From NCBI GenBank assembly GCA_016793465.1, contig JAEUJW010000039.1, forward strand, positions 62,001-126,000: 64,000 bases of DNA, in the 5' to 3' direction. The stretch comes from Myxococcales bacterium. GTDB lineage: Bacteria; Myxococcota; Polyangia; Nannocystales; Nannocystaceae. Below are positions 46,662-54,786 of this stretch, one piece after another. A program made the position numbers and the translations under genes. Position 1 is the stretch's first letter. Every line of letters starts with the position of its first letter. The notes beneath the pieces were generated by a model. That model was not told the origin of the DNA. It did no database searches and was given only the letters and a program-made list of their open reading frames with translations.

Positions 46662-47572
46662 GCGACGAGCGCGGTGACGGGGAGCTCGGCGGACCGGACA
46701 CGCGCGACGCGGGCGTGCCGGCCGACCTGGCGGCGGACACGGCGGTGACGCCGACGGGCGCGGGGCGCTACGCGTGCGACCTGCCGCGGCACTGGGACTA
46801 CTTCACGCCGTCGGGCGGGGTGCTGATGACGATCGCGCTGCGGGCCATCGCGGCCGAGCTGGCGCTGCGGCCGGAGCAGGCGGCCCAGCGGGCGGTCTCG
46901 GCGACGACGGTGTTCTGCGCGCCGGTGCTGGCCGGCGCGATCGAGGTCGACGTCACGGTGCTGCGCCGCGGCACGCTGGCCTCGCAGGCGCGCGCGGCCC
47001 TGCGGATGGCCGGCGGCGAGACCGGGCTCGAGGTGGTGGCGACGTGGGCCCGCGAGCGCAGCTCCGCCGAGGCGACCATGACGACGGCGCCGCCGGTGCC
47101 CGACCCGCAGGCGCTGCCGCCGATCGACGCGAGCGACCAGCGCCTGGCGCCGAACTTCATCCGCAACCTCGACCACCGACGGGCCATCGGCACGCCGTGG
47201 TGGAGGCCCGACGAGTGGGTCCGCGGCGACCGCAGCGGCTACTGGTACCGGTACCTGCGGCCGCAGGCGCTGGCAGACGGGCGCCTCGACCCGCTGGCCC
47301 TGCCGCCGCTGATCGACACCATGCCGCCGGCGATGTGCGCGATGCTCGGGCCCGACGCGCGCTCGTTCCTCGCGCCGAGCCTCGACCTCACGGTCCACTT
47401 CGTGCGCGACACGACCAGCCAGTGGTTGCTGACGCACGTGCGCTGCCGCGAGGCGCGGGCCGGCTTCGCCACCGCCGACATCGAGGTGTGGGACGAGGCG
47501 CGCCGGCTGGTGGCGGTCGGCACCCAGGTGATGGTGCTGCGGCGGCGCCGCGAGCTGCCGCCGTCGCTGTGA
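46658..47572 (+). CDS. Acyl-CoA thioesterase-like double-hotdog protein
   Basis: A 304-residue protein resembling TesB-like thioesterases (acyl-CoA thioesterase family, two hotdog halves). First half: [19 protein letters not shown] and [25 protein letters not shown]; second half: [60 protein letters not shown], which is the usual ending with the GTQ stretch. It would hydrolyse acyl-CoA. Starts within the mnmG stop (ATGA), so co-translated, though no functional link with tRNA modification is evident. Confidence 0.85.
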   Translation: MSDERGDGELGGPDTRDAGVPADLAADTAVTPTGAGRYACDLPRHWDYFTPSGGVLMTIALRAIAAELALRPEQAAQRAVSATTVFCAPVLAGAIEVDVTVLRRGTLASQARAALRMAGGETGLEVVATWARERSSAEATMTTAPPVPDPQALPPIDASDQRLAPNFIRNLDHRRAIGTPWWRPDEWVRGDRSGYWYRYLRPQALADGRLDPLALPPLIDTMPPAMCAMLGPDARSFLAPSLDLTVHFVRDTTSQWLLTHVRCREARAGFATADIEVWDEARRLVAVGTQVMVLRRRRELPPSL

Positions 47573-47675
47573 CGCGGTCCCGGCCGCGCGCGCGCCCCCG
47601 CGATCGGCCCGCCGCCGAACGCACCGGGCCGCGGCCCCGCTCGCCTCGCCCGCCGCGCCTGCGAGGCCGCGCGCG

Positions 47676-49073
47676 TCAGGAGCCCGCGGCGCGGGGCTCG
47701 ACGCGGGCCTCGCCGTGCACCTGCGTGGTGCCGTCGGGCCGCCACTCGACGAGCCGGGCGACCGCGCCGCCGCGCGGGTGGGGGTCGATGACGAGGCCGG
47801 TGAAGCGGTTGAACAGCGCCGGCGCGGGGCCGCGGGCGGGGTCGAGGCCGGGGTTCTCGCGGCACTGCTCGATGAAGGTGGTCCACGCCTCGTCGCCGGC
47901 GTCGGCGGCGGGCAGCTGCATGAGGTGGATCCACGTGCCGGTGTTGACGTAGGTGAGCGGGCCCTCCTGCTTGAAGCGGGCGGCGTGGGTGTGGCCGAGG
48001 ACCACCGCGTCGACGGCGAACTTCTCGGCGAGGCGCTGCGCCTCGGTCCACTCGGCGGGGTCGGGCGTGAAGGCGAAGAACGCCGCCGCCTCGCCGCCGA
48101 CGAGGCGGCGCTGCACCGCCGCGTAGGCGCGCAGGCCGGCGCGGGCGAGCTTCAGCCTGGCGCTGCCGAGCAGGCCGCCGTCGAACAGGCCGAAGTTCAC
48201 GGCGGCGGCCGACGGGTCGATGGCGGCGATCAGGGCCTCGCGCTCGGCCGGGTCGAGGCCGGCGTCGTCGACGGCGCGGGCGAGGTCGTTCTCGGCGAGG
48301 GCGGCCAGCGGGGCGGCCTCCTCGGCGGGGGCGGGGTCGAAGCTCGGGGCCTCGTCGAGGCGGCGCATGAGGTGCCACAGCAGCCTGGCGGTCGAGCCCT
48401 GGAACAGCACGCGCAGGGCGCCCGGATCGACGGCCAGCACGGTGAGCACGCCGCCCTGGAAGTCGGGCTTCAGGAGGTCGGCGAAGCGCAGGCCGAAGCG
48501 GCGCTTCAGCGGGTTTAGCAGGGTCTTGACGAGGTTGGAGCCGGGCGGGTAGCGAAAGCCGGCGGCCCGGGCGGGGTCGCCGAGGTTGTCGTAGTCGAGG
48601 CGGTTCCACGGGTCGTTGTGCTCGCCGTGCGCGAGCAGGAAGCGGGCGCCGCCGACCTCGAGCACGCCGGGGGCGTCGCCGCGGGTGAACACCAGGCGGG
48701 CGGCGACCTCGGGCGGCTGGCCGAGCGCGCCGCGGACGACGTCCTGGACGGCGGTGAGGGCCAGCTCGGCGTCGTGGTTGCCCATGCGGATCTCGACCGA
48801 GCCGCCGGCCGCGAGCACGCGGCCGAGGGCGGCCAGCACGGCGGCCGTGCCGGGGTAGGCGACGGTGGCGTCGGCCTGGGCGACGGCGCGGCGCACGTCG
48901 AGCTCGAGCGGGTCCTCGTTCATCAGGAAGTCGATCGAGTCGCCGTTGAGGATCACGTGGCTGCGCGCGGCCGCGGCGGCGTCGAGCACGCCGGGCAGCA
49001 CGGCCTCGCCGGCGAAGATGTCGAAGCCGCCGCCGTTGCCGAGGTGGATGTCGCTGAGGACCAACGTGTGCAT
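47676..49073 (-). CDS. Calcineurin-like metallophosphoesterase
   Basis: A 465-residue protein. Metal-binding motifs in order: LVLSDIHLGN (DxH), ILNGDSIDFL (GDxxD variant), RMGNHD (GNHD), LLAHGEH and VVLGHTHAARF (GHxH). These five blocks define dinuclear calcineurin-like phosphoesterases; the size and insert resemble UDP-2,3-diacylglucosamine hydrolase-like or unknown bacterial members. A 200-residue insert between GNHD and GHTH is helical. Start ATG 6 nt after a TATCAT box. Substrate unknown. Confidence 0.88.
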   Translation of the reverse strand: MHTLVLSDIHLGNGGGFDIFAGEAVLPGVLDAAAAARSHVILNGDSIDFLMNEDPLELDVRRAVAQADATVAYPGTAAVLAALGRVLAAGGSVEIRMGNHDAELALTAVQDVVRGALGQPPEVAARLVFTRGDAPGVLEVGGARFLLAHGEHNDPWNRLDYDNLGDPARAAGFRYPPGSNLVKTLLNPLKRRFGLRFADLLKPDFQGGVLTVLAVDPGALRVLFQGSTARLLWHLMRRLDEAPSFDPAPAEEAAPLAALAENDLARAVDDAGLDPAEREALIAAIDPSAAAVNFGLFDGGLLGSARLKLARAGLRAYAAVQRRLVGGEAAAFFAFTPDPAEWTEAQRLAEKFAVDAVVLGHTHAARFKQEGPLTYVNTGTWIHLMQLPAADAGDEAWTTFIEQCRENPGLDPARGPAPALFNRFTGLVIDPHPRGGAVARLVEWRPDGTTQVHGEARVEPRAAGS

Positions 49074-49079
49074 CGCGCC

Positions 49080-49085
49080 ATGATA
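49080..49085 (-). promoter_or_regulatory. -10 box TATCAT, leaderless, for the phosphoesterase gene
   Basis: GGTATCAT on the minus strand is followed by 6 nt and the ATG. Same spacing as the YciI, DUF4259 and M23-peptidase genes. Confidence 0.5.
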
Positions 49086-49168
49086 CCTGCGAACCGCGGG
49101 GCGCCGCCGCGGGCGCGGGCGCGCCGGCCGGCGCGGGCGGACGCGGCGGCGCTGCGCGGCGACGATAG

Positions 49169-49188
49169 ACCTGTCCTTCGAGACATGT
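49169..49188. repeat. Dispersed palindrome copy, intergenic
   Basis: ACCTGTCCTTCGAGACATGT: a full-length family member with a TTCG loop and one mismatch in the right arm, in the 248-nt divergent gap between the phosphoesterase and the propeller lipoprotein. The rest of the gap shows only the two -10 boxes. Confidence 0.75.
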
Positions 49189-49309
49189 GACGTCCGGGCA
49201 GCGGCGGCGCGCAGCGGCGGGGTCCGGGCGCGAAGACGCGCGATGGTCGTGTGATAAGTCTCGGGTAGATCCACCCGTTTTGTCAGCCACGAGCCGAGGG
49301 AAATACCTG

Positions 49310-49315
49310 TATCTT
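49310..49315 (+). promoter_or_regulatory. -10 box TATCTT, leaderless, for the 49322 gene
   Basis: TGTATCTT followed by cggagg and ATG 49322. GGAGG directly abuts the ATG, too close to act as a ribosome-binding site, so initiation is probably leaderless. Confidence 0.5.
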
Positions 49316-49321
49316 CGGAGG

Positions 49322-50881
49322 ATGAATCTGCATCGCTTTCGGCTGTTGTCGGTGGTGTTCCCGGTGCTCGGAGCTGTCGCGTGCGGCGACGACGGCACCA
49401 CGTCGGCGTCGGGCACGACGAGCGCGACGGTGACGGCGACGAACACGACGCCGTCGGGGCCGACCTCGGATCCGACGAGCGAGACGACGCCGACCAGCGA
49501 CGCCACCGAAGCGACCATGGGCGGCAGCATGAGCATGTCGGAGGGGCAGACCACGGAGGCGACGACGGGGCCCGGGCCGACGTCGACGACCGTGGACGTG
49601 ACGTCGACGGGGCCGGTCACGCTGACCTCGTCGGGCTCGACCGGCACGACCGAGGGGGCCGACGCCACGGCCGCGGGCACGTCGACCACGACCGGTGACG
49701 ACACCACCACGACCGACCCGTCGACCACGACCACCGGCCAGCCGTGCATGCCGGGCGACACCATGGGCATGGGCGACGTCGAGAAGAGCTACCTGTGGGT
49801 CGCCAACTCGGACGAGGGCACGGTCTCGAAGGTCAACACGCAGACGCTGATCGAGGAGGGCCGCTACCGCACGGGCCCGCTCGGGGGCGGCTACGCCGAG
49901 AACCCGTCGCGCACGGCGGTCAGCCTCGACGGTCGCTTCGTGGTCGTCAACGGCCGCCAGTCGGGCGCCTCGACGGTGATCGCGGCCAACCTCGAGGACT
50001 GCGACGACAAGAACAACAACGGCATGATCGACACCTCGCAGAACAAGAACGACATCCGTCCGTGGGGCCAGGACGAGTGCATGAAGTGGACGATCAACCA
50101 CCCCAAGTGCGCCGGCATCGGCTGCGGGCCGCGCGGGGTGACGTGGACGCCGGGCACGTTCAACCAGGACACCTGCCAGTTCGACGACCCCAAGATCTGG
50201 GTCGGCTACCTGCCGCAGAACGGCTTCGGCGTGGCCCACATGGCCCGCCTCGACGGCCTCACCGGCACGCTCGAGGAGACGGTGATCATCAACAACTGGT
50301 CGCAGGGCTGGACCGACTACGGGCCCTACGGCGCGGCGCTCGACAAGAACCAGAACGTGTGGTTCACCGGCCTGCGCGGCGAGCTGTTCCGCATCAACAC
50401 CGCCAACAACCCGGCGACGTTCGACCGCTGGCTGCCGCCGTTCGGCACCGAGTCGTACGGCATGACGGTCGACCCCGACGGCGACCCGTGGATGGCCGGC
50501 TGCTCGGGCCCGGTCACGACCTTCGACCCCGACACCAACACGTTCACGGCGGTCCCGGGGACCAACGCGTGCTACCGCGGGATCGCGGCCGACAAGGACG
50601 GCGGCATGTGGGTGGCCTCGAACGGGACCTGCGGGGTCATGCAGATCGACCACGTGACCAACACGGTGATCCAGTTCCACAACTTCCCGCAGTGCCTGAC
50701 GCCGGTCGGGGTCAGCACCGACCTCGAGGGCTTCGTGTGGGTCGTCGACGAGAACCTCGGGGCGTGGAAGATCGACCCGATGGCGCCGAACAACAAGCAG
50801 CTCGTCAACATCACCGGCGATCACTACACCTACTCGGACATGACCGGCGGTCAGCTGAAGAGCGTGATCCTGCCGCAGTGA
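49322..50881 (+). CDS. Thr-rich stalk lipoprotein with Vgb/YncE-like propeller
   Basis: A 519-residue lipoprotein (lipobox GAVAC). Residues about 22-140 are a Thr/Ser/Gly/Asp stalk. The rest is a beta-propeller of the streptogramin-lyase/NHL type: KSYLWVANSDEGTVSKVNTQTL, GVTWTPGTF, IWVGYLPQNGFGVAHMARLDG, AALDKNQNVWFTGLRGELFRINT, MTVDPDGDPWMAGC, IAADKDGGMWVASNGTCGVMQID, VSTDLEGFVWVVDENLGAWKID. Contains DxNxxG calcium-like loop (DKNNNGMIDT). A display protein on the cell surface; enzymatic activity is not implied. Confidence 0.82.
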   Translation: MNLHRFRLLSVVFPVLGAVACGDDGTTSASGTTSATVTATNTTPSGPTSDPTSETTPTSDATEATMGGSMSMSEGQTTEATTGPGPTSTTVDVTSTGPVTLTSSGSTGTTEGADATAAGTSTTTGDDTTTTDPSTTTTGQPCMPGDTMGMGDVEKSYLWVANSDEGTVSKVNTQTLIEEGRYRTGPLGGGYAENPSRTAVSLDGRFVVVNGRQSGASTVIAANLEDCDDKNNNGMIDTSQNKNDIRPWGQDECMKWTINHPKCAGIGCGPRGVTWTPGTFNQDTCQFDDPKIWVGYLPQNGFGVAHMARLDGLTGTLEETVIINNWSQGWTDYGPYGAALDKNQNVWFTGLRGELFRINTANNPATFDRWLPPFGTESYGMTVDPDGDPWMAGCSGPVTTFDPDTNTFTAVPGTNACYRGIAADKDGGMWVASNGTCGVMQIDHVTNTVIQFHNFPQCLTPVGVSTDLEGFVWVVDENLGAWKIDPMAPNNKQLVNITGDHYTYSDMTGGQLKSVILPQ

Positions 50882-51131
50882 GGCGCGCGGAGCGAGGCGC
50901 CCGTCCGCGGCCCGCGGGCGGGCGTTTTGCGTTCGTCGCGGCGATCTCGCGGGCGGGCGGCGCGGCGACCCTCGACTCGAGTCGATGTCGCGTCCGGGCG
51001 ACAGGCGCACGCGCGGGGGGCGGCGCGGGTCGCGGCGGCGAGCGGCGGCGCGGGCGGCCCGACGCGGGCGGACGGCGCGGACGGAGCGCTGGCCTTGACT
51101 CGAGTCGATGTCGCCGCGGGGCGTCGCCACG

Positions 51132-51151
51132 ACCTGTCCGCGGGGACAGGT
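51132..51151. repeat. Full-length intergenic palindrome copy
   Basis: ACCTGTCC-GCGG-GGACAGGT: perfect 8-bp arms, the cleanest full-length member outside genes, 45 nt upstream of ATG 51197. Confidence 0.8.
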
Positions 51152-51183
51152 CGGTCGGGTTGACGCTCGCGCGGCCCGGCCAT

Positions 51184-51189
51184 TACGGT
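51184..51189 (+). promoter_or_regulatory. -10 box TACGGT for the 51197 gene
   Basis: ATTACGGT ends 7 nt before ATG 51197, with no ribosome-binding site. Confidence 0.48.
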
Positions 51190-51196
51190 CGGGCGC

Positions 51197-53377
51197 ATGC
51201 AGCATGTTCGGGGATGGAGGGGGGCGCTCGCGCTGACGGCCTGGTGCGCGTGCGGGGGCGACGGCGGCGGCGAGACGACGGCGGCGACCGAGGGCACCGG
51301 CGGCCCCGACACCGGCGCCGCGAGCGAGACCGGCGGGGGACCCACCGGCGAGACCGGCGAGACCACGAACCCGCCGACCGGCGGCGAGACCGACGAGCCG
51401 CCGACCTCGTCGGCGCCGACGACGTCGCCGAGCGAGGCCGAGACCGGGGCGACGACCGCGGGTGAGACCGGCCCGGGCGACACCGGGGACACCGGCGACA
51501 CCGGCGACACCGGGGACACGACCGACACCGGCGGCGGGCTGGCGAGCTGCGACGACGGGGCGAAGAACCAGGACGAGACCGCGGTCGACTGCGGCGGCGC
51601 GTGCGGTCCGTGCGCCGACGGGCTGGCCTGCTTCGCCGACGCCGACTGCGCGGCGGGCACCTGCGACGACCTGGTGTGCGGCAAGAAGCTGTACGGCACC
51701 TGGGGGCTCGGGCTGATCGGCAACAAGATGGCCTACCAGGCGTTCGTGCCGGCGCTGCACGGCTACCACTTCCGCTTCGCGTGGGCCGACTGGGAGACCA
51801 CCGCGGGCGGGTTCGACGACGCGTACCTGCTGGACGACATCCAGACCGTGGTCGACGACGACCTGCCGTTCGGGCTGATGATGATCGTCGCGCCGTCGAC
51901 CGCCGGCAACACGCCCGACTGGCTGTTCCAGGCCCCGTACTCGGTGCCCAAGGTGACGACCACCAACAACCAGACGTTCCCCTACTACTTCGCGCCGGCC
52001 TACGAGCAGCGCTACTTCGCCATGCTCGACGCGCTGCGCGCCGAGGCGGCCGGCTGGGCGCCGGCGATCCGTGAGAAGTTCATGTTCTGGCAGAGCGCCG
52101 AGGGCAGCACCGGCGACGAGGGGCCGTACAAGGGCGACCCGAACAACGCCAACTACGCGATCGACGACGCCGAGTGGACGGCGTTCAAGCGCGACGAGGT
52201 GTGGACGCCGATGTTCGCGGACATCGGCGCCGAGCTCGACGGCGTGCGCTTCATGGTCAACCAGGGCAACGACGGCGAGAACTTCCAGTGGTCGCTCGAC
52301 AACCTGCCGGGCGCGTGGCTGAAGGCCGGCAAGTTCACGCACTACTACAACTTCGCGGGCGAGCGGCAGTACGCGGCGCGGCTGGAGCAGCTGCGCGACT
52401 CGCCGGCCGACGAGCACCGGGTGCGCGGCGAGAACGAGGGCACGACCGAGACGCCGTGGTGGCAGGGCGCGCCGGCGCAGAACCTGTTCGCGCTGGCGGG
52501 CTCGTGCCTGCACGCGGGGGTCGACATCTTGAACATCGCGCCCGCCAAGGCGCTGGCCGACCACGGGGTCTACGAGTTCTTCAACCGCTACGCCGGGATC
52601 CGCCGGCCGCAGGACGGCAACGTCGGCTTCGCGGCGCTGCGCGACGCGGTCGACTTCGCCGACACCGACCGCTTCCCCGAGGCCGACTTCGGGCCGCTGG
52701 TGGCCGCCGGCGACAAGCAGGCGTACATGAGCCGCCTCGCCATGATCGACGATTCGAACGACCCGGAGGCGCTGAAGGAGACCAAGCGGACGCGCCTGCT
52801 GACCGCGGGCAAGATGGGCCAGCCGTACCTCAACGCCGCGCGCATCGCCGCGATCGTCGACGCGGTGCCCGGGGCCAGCTACCTGTCGATCGCCGACGAC
52901 GACGTCGACAGCTACAACATGGACTTCGGGGTCCACCTGATCCCCGGCAACTACGCGCTGTGGGTCACGCAGGTCGACCCGCACGCGACCAGCGTCGGGG
53001 CCTGGCGGACCGGGCCCAAGAGCCAGATGTACGGGCGCTTCGGCCGGCGCTTCGCCGCCGCCGAGGGCAAGGACCGCATGACCTTCGCCGTCGACCCCGG
53101 GCTGATCGGCGCGCACACCCACGCGGCGCGCGTGCTCGTCACCTACCTCGACGGCGACGGCGAGTGGTCGCTGCGCTACTGGGACGGCGCGGCCGAGCAG
53201 ACGGCGGCGACCGTGCAGGGCGGCGGCACCGACGCGCCGATCACCAGGGAGTTCGTGATCGACGACCTCGTCGGCGGGGCCCAGCTCGGCGGCGGTGACC
53301 TCGCGCTGCAGCACGAGGGCGGCGCGGACACGGTGTTCTACCTGGTCGAGGTCGAGCGGCGCGCGCAGCTCGACTGA
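51197..53377 (+). CDS. Stalked lipoprotein with glycosidase-like domain
   Basis: A 726-residue lipoprotein (signal then CACGGDGGG; lipobox imperfect, Cys19 likely). Stalk to about 115, including a DTG repeat (GDTGDTGDTGDTGD), then a Cys-knot-like piece (DDGAKNQDETAVDCGGACGPCADGLAC..DADCAAGTC) of the kind often found in myxobacterial surface proteins. The remaining 570 residues resemble a TIM-barrel glycoside hydrolase with a C-terminal beta-sandwich: GYHFRFAWADWETTAGGFDDAYLLDDIQ, then PNNANYAIDDAEW, RGENEGTTETPWW and NIAPAKALADHGVYEFFNRYAG. Catalytic residues cannot be assigned; family uncertain. Confidence 0.72.
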   Translation: MQHVRGWRGALALTAWCACGGDGGGETTAATEGTGGPDTGAASETGGGPTGETGETTNPPTGGETDEPPTSSAPTTSPSEAETGATTAGETGPGDTGDTGDTGDTGDTTDTGGGLASCDDGAKNQDETAVDCGGACGPCADGLACFADADCAAGTCDDLVCGKKLYGTWGLGLIGNKMAYQAFVPALHGYHFRFAWADWETTAGGFDDAYLLDDIQTVVDDDLPFGLMMIVAPSTAGNTPDWLFQAPYSVPKVTTTNNQTFPYYFAPAYEQRYFAMLDALRAEAAGWAPAIREKFMFWQSAEGSTGDEGPYKGDPNNANYAIDDAEWTAFKRDEVWTPMFADIGAELDGVRFMVNQGNDGENFQWSLDNLPGAWLKAGKFTHYYNFAGERQYAARLEQLRDSPADEHRVRGENEGTTETPWWQGAPAQNLFALAGSCLHAGVDILNIAPAKALADHGVYEFFNRYAGIRRPQDGNVGFAALRDAVDFADTDRFPEADFGPLVAAGDKQAYMSRLAMIDDSNDPEALKETKRTRLLTAGKMGQPYLNAARIAAIVDAVPGASYLSIADDDVDSYNMDFGVHLIPGNYALWVTQVDPHATSVGAWRTGPKSQMYGRFGRRFAAAEGKDRMTFAVDPGLIGAHTHAARVLVTYLDGDGEWSLRYWDGAAEQTAATVQGGGTDAPITREFVIDDLVGGAQLGGGDLALQHEGGADTVFYLVEVERRAQLD

Positions 53378-53398
53378 CGCGGCCGCCGACGCGCCGCG

Positions 53399-53758
53399 CT
53401 ACGGCAGGCGCAGGCCGCGACGGACCGCCCGGGCGGCGCGGCGACGCAGGCGCTCGACCACGCCGGCGGGCCGCTCGCTGTCCTCGAGGACAGGTCGCTG
53501 CGGGCCGGTCATGCGGGCCAGGGCGGCCTGGAACGGGGCGGCGACGAGGGCGCGCAGCAGCTTGCCGGCGAGCTCGGCCGGGGTGTCGCCGCTGGCCTCG
53601 ACGCCGACGCGCTCGCCGAGGTTGGTGTCCTCGAGCGCGCCGCGGGCGAGCGTGCGGCTGCCGTCGGAGCGGATCTCGACGACGAGGCGGGCGACCACCG
53701 GCAGCTCGTCCGCCGGCGCCGCGTCCTTGCCCTGCTTGCGGTCGATCGCGTCGGTCAT
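53399..53758 (-). CDS. Small protein of unknown function
   Basis: A 119-residue, basic, soluble protein. The start has low complexity (MTDAIDRKQGKDAAPADEL), then VVARLVVEIRSDGSRTLARGALED and GDTPAELAGKLLRALVAAPFQAALARM, and a C-terminal Arg-rich helix. A perfect palindrome copy (53478-53494, CTGTCC-TCGA-GGACAGG) encodes RPVLEDSE. The start is 7 nt after a TAGCCT box (53766-53771). No family recognised. Confidence 0.65.
   Translation of the reverse strand: MTDAIDRKQGKDAAPADELPVVARLVVEIRSDGSRTLARGALEDTNLGERVGVEASGDTPAELAGKLLRALVAAPFQAALARMTGPQRPVLEDSERPAGVVERLRRRAARAVRRGLRLP
53478..53494. repeat. Perfect palindrome copy in the 53758 gene
   Basis: CTGTCC-TCGA-GGACAGG in frame in the small hypothetical gene. 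Perfect arms; fully palindromic through the TCGA centre. Confidence 0.75.
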
Positions 53759-53765
53759 GCCCGCG

Positions 53766-53771
53766 AGGCTA
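53766..53771 (-). promoter_or_regulatory. -10 box TAGCCT for the 53758 gene
   Basis: GTTAGCCT on the minus strand ends 7 nt before the ATG. It is identical to the box of the M23 peptidase gene (61908-61913). Confidence 0.48.
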
Positions 53772-53786
53772 ACACCGGCGCGCGCG

Positions 53787-54707
53787 TCACGGGGCGGCCA
53801 GCGCGGCGACTTCGTCGGCGTCGAGGGCGCGGCCGAAGATCCGCAGCTCGTCGAGCCGACCGGTGTAGGGGTAGTTGCCGGTCTCCGAGTTCTTGCCGAG
53901 CGCGAGCGGGGCCTTGTTGCCGGCGCGCAGCAGGCCGCTGTTCTCGTCGCCGACGAACACGCCGTCGACGTAGAGCGACGAGCTCCCGAGCGGGAAGGCC
54001 GCGCGCACGCAGGCCACGTGGGTCCAGCGCCCGGGCTCGATCGGCGCGTACACGCCGGGATCCGTGCCGTCCATGTAGGCGCAGCCGACGCCCTCGTCGT
54101 CGAGGTAGATGGTGTACTCGTCGTCCTTCTCGACGAGGATCATGAGGTTGAACCCGGGCCCGGGCCACGCCTCGGCGTAGAACCACACGGCGACGGTCAG
54201 GTCCTGGCCGGGCGAGAGGTGGTCGGCGTGCTGGGCGCTGGCCTTCGACGCGAGCGAGAGGTCGACGGCCTGGCCGGACGCGCCGTCGACGAGGTCGAGC
54301 TGGTCGGCGGCGAGGTGGTGGGCGTACGGGCTCTCGTCGATCAGGGCGCCGCCGGCGAGCTGCTCGAAGCGGAAGCAGGCGCGCAGCTCGGGGTCGTCGC
54401 CGCACGGCGAGGCGGGCGCGCCGGTGGTGCTGTCGCCGCCGCCGGTGGTGTCGCCGGTGGTGGCGGCGGGCTCGCCGGTGGTCGTGCTGGCGTCGACGCC
54501 GGTGATCTCGGCGGCGCTGGTCGAGCCGGCGCCGGTCGAGCCGGCGCCCGTGGTCGCGGCGAGCGTGGGGTCGGGCGCCGAGGTGGCGCCGGTGCTCGTC
54601 GCCGGCGCGCCGGTGCTGCCGGGCCCGCCGGCGGTCACGCCCGGGCCCGGGTCGGTGAAGCAGGCCGCGAGGGCGAGGCAGCAGAGGGGCGACACACGGG
54701 CCATCAT
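53787..54707 (-). CDS. Stalked lipoprotein with LamG/concanavalin-like domain
   Basis: A 306-residue lipoprotein (lipobox LAAC, Cys16). Stalk of Thr/Ser/Gly/Ala to about 100, then a LamG-like jelly roll: LRACFRFEQLAGGALIDESPYAHHLAA, LTVAVWFYAEAWPGPGFNLMILVEKDDEYTIYLDDEG, GRWTHVACVRAAFPLGSSSLYVDGVFVGDEN, and the closing GRLDELRIFGRALDADEVAAL, which is the standard end of this fold. It probably binds a carbohydrate or protein on the surface. ATG 54707 or 54704 can start it. Confidence 0.83.
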   Translation of the reverse strand: MMARVSPLCCLALAACFTDPGPGVTAGGPGSTGAPATSTGATSAPDPTLAATTGAGSTGAGSTSAAEITGVDASTTTGEPAATTGDTTGGGDSTTGAPASPCGDDPELRACFRFEQLAGGALIDESPYAHHLAADQLDLVDGASGQAVDLSLASKASAQHADHLSPGQDLTVAVWFYAEAWPGPGFNLMILVEKDDEYTIYLDDEGVGCAYMDGTDPGVYAPIEPGRWTHVACVRAAFPLGSSSLYVDGVFVGDENSGLLRAGNKAPLALGKNSETGNYPYTGRLDELRIFGRALDADEVAALAAP

Positions 54708-54786
54708 GACCGCAGCGTCGCACGGACCGGGCGCGCGCGGACGGGGCGGGGCCGTGACGTCGCGCGCGGCGGGCGGAGGTCGGCGC

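Larger units (their letters stand above)
50882..51196. repeat. Intergenic region with three palindromes
   Basis: 315 nt without a gene. It contains TCGACTCGAGTCGA at 50972-50985 and GACTCGAGTC at 51097-51106, both followed by GATGTCGC (a 16-nt direct repeat, GACTCGAGTCGATGTC, plus GC), and a perfect-armed member of the main family at 51132-51151 (ACCTGTCCGCGGGGACAGGT). The TACGGT promoter of the next gene ends it. Confidence 0.75.
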
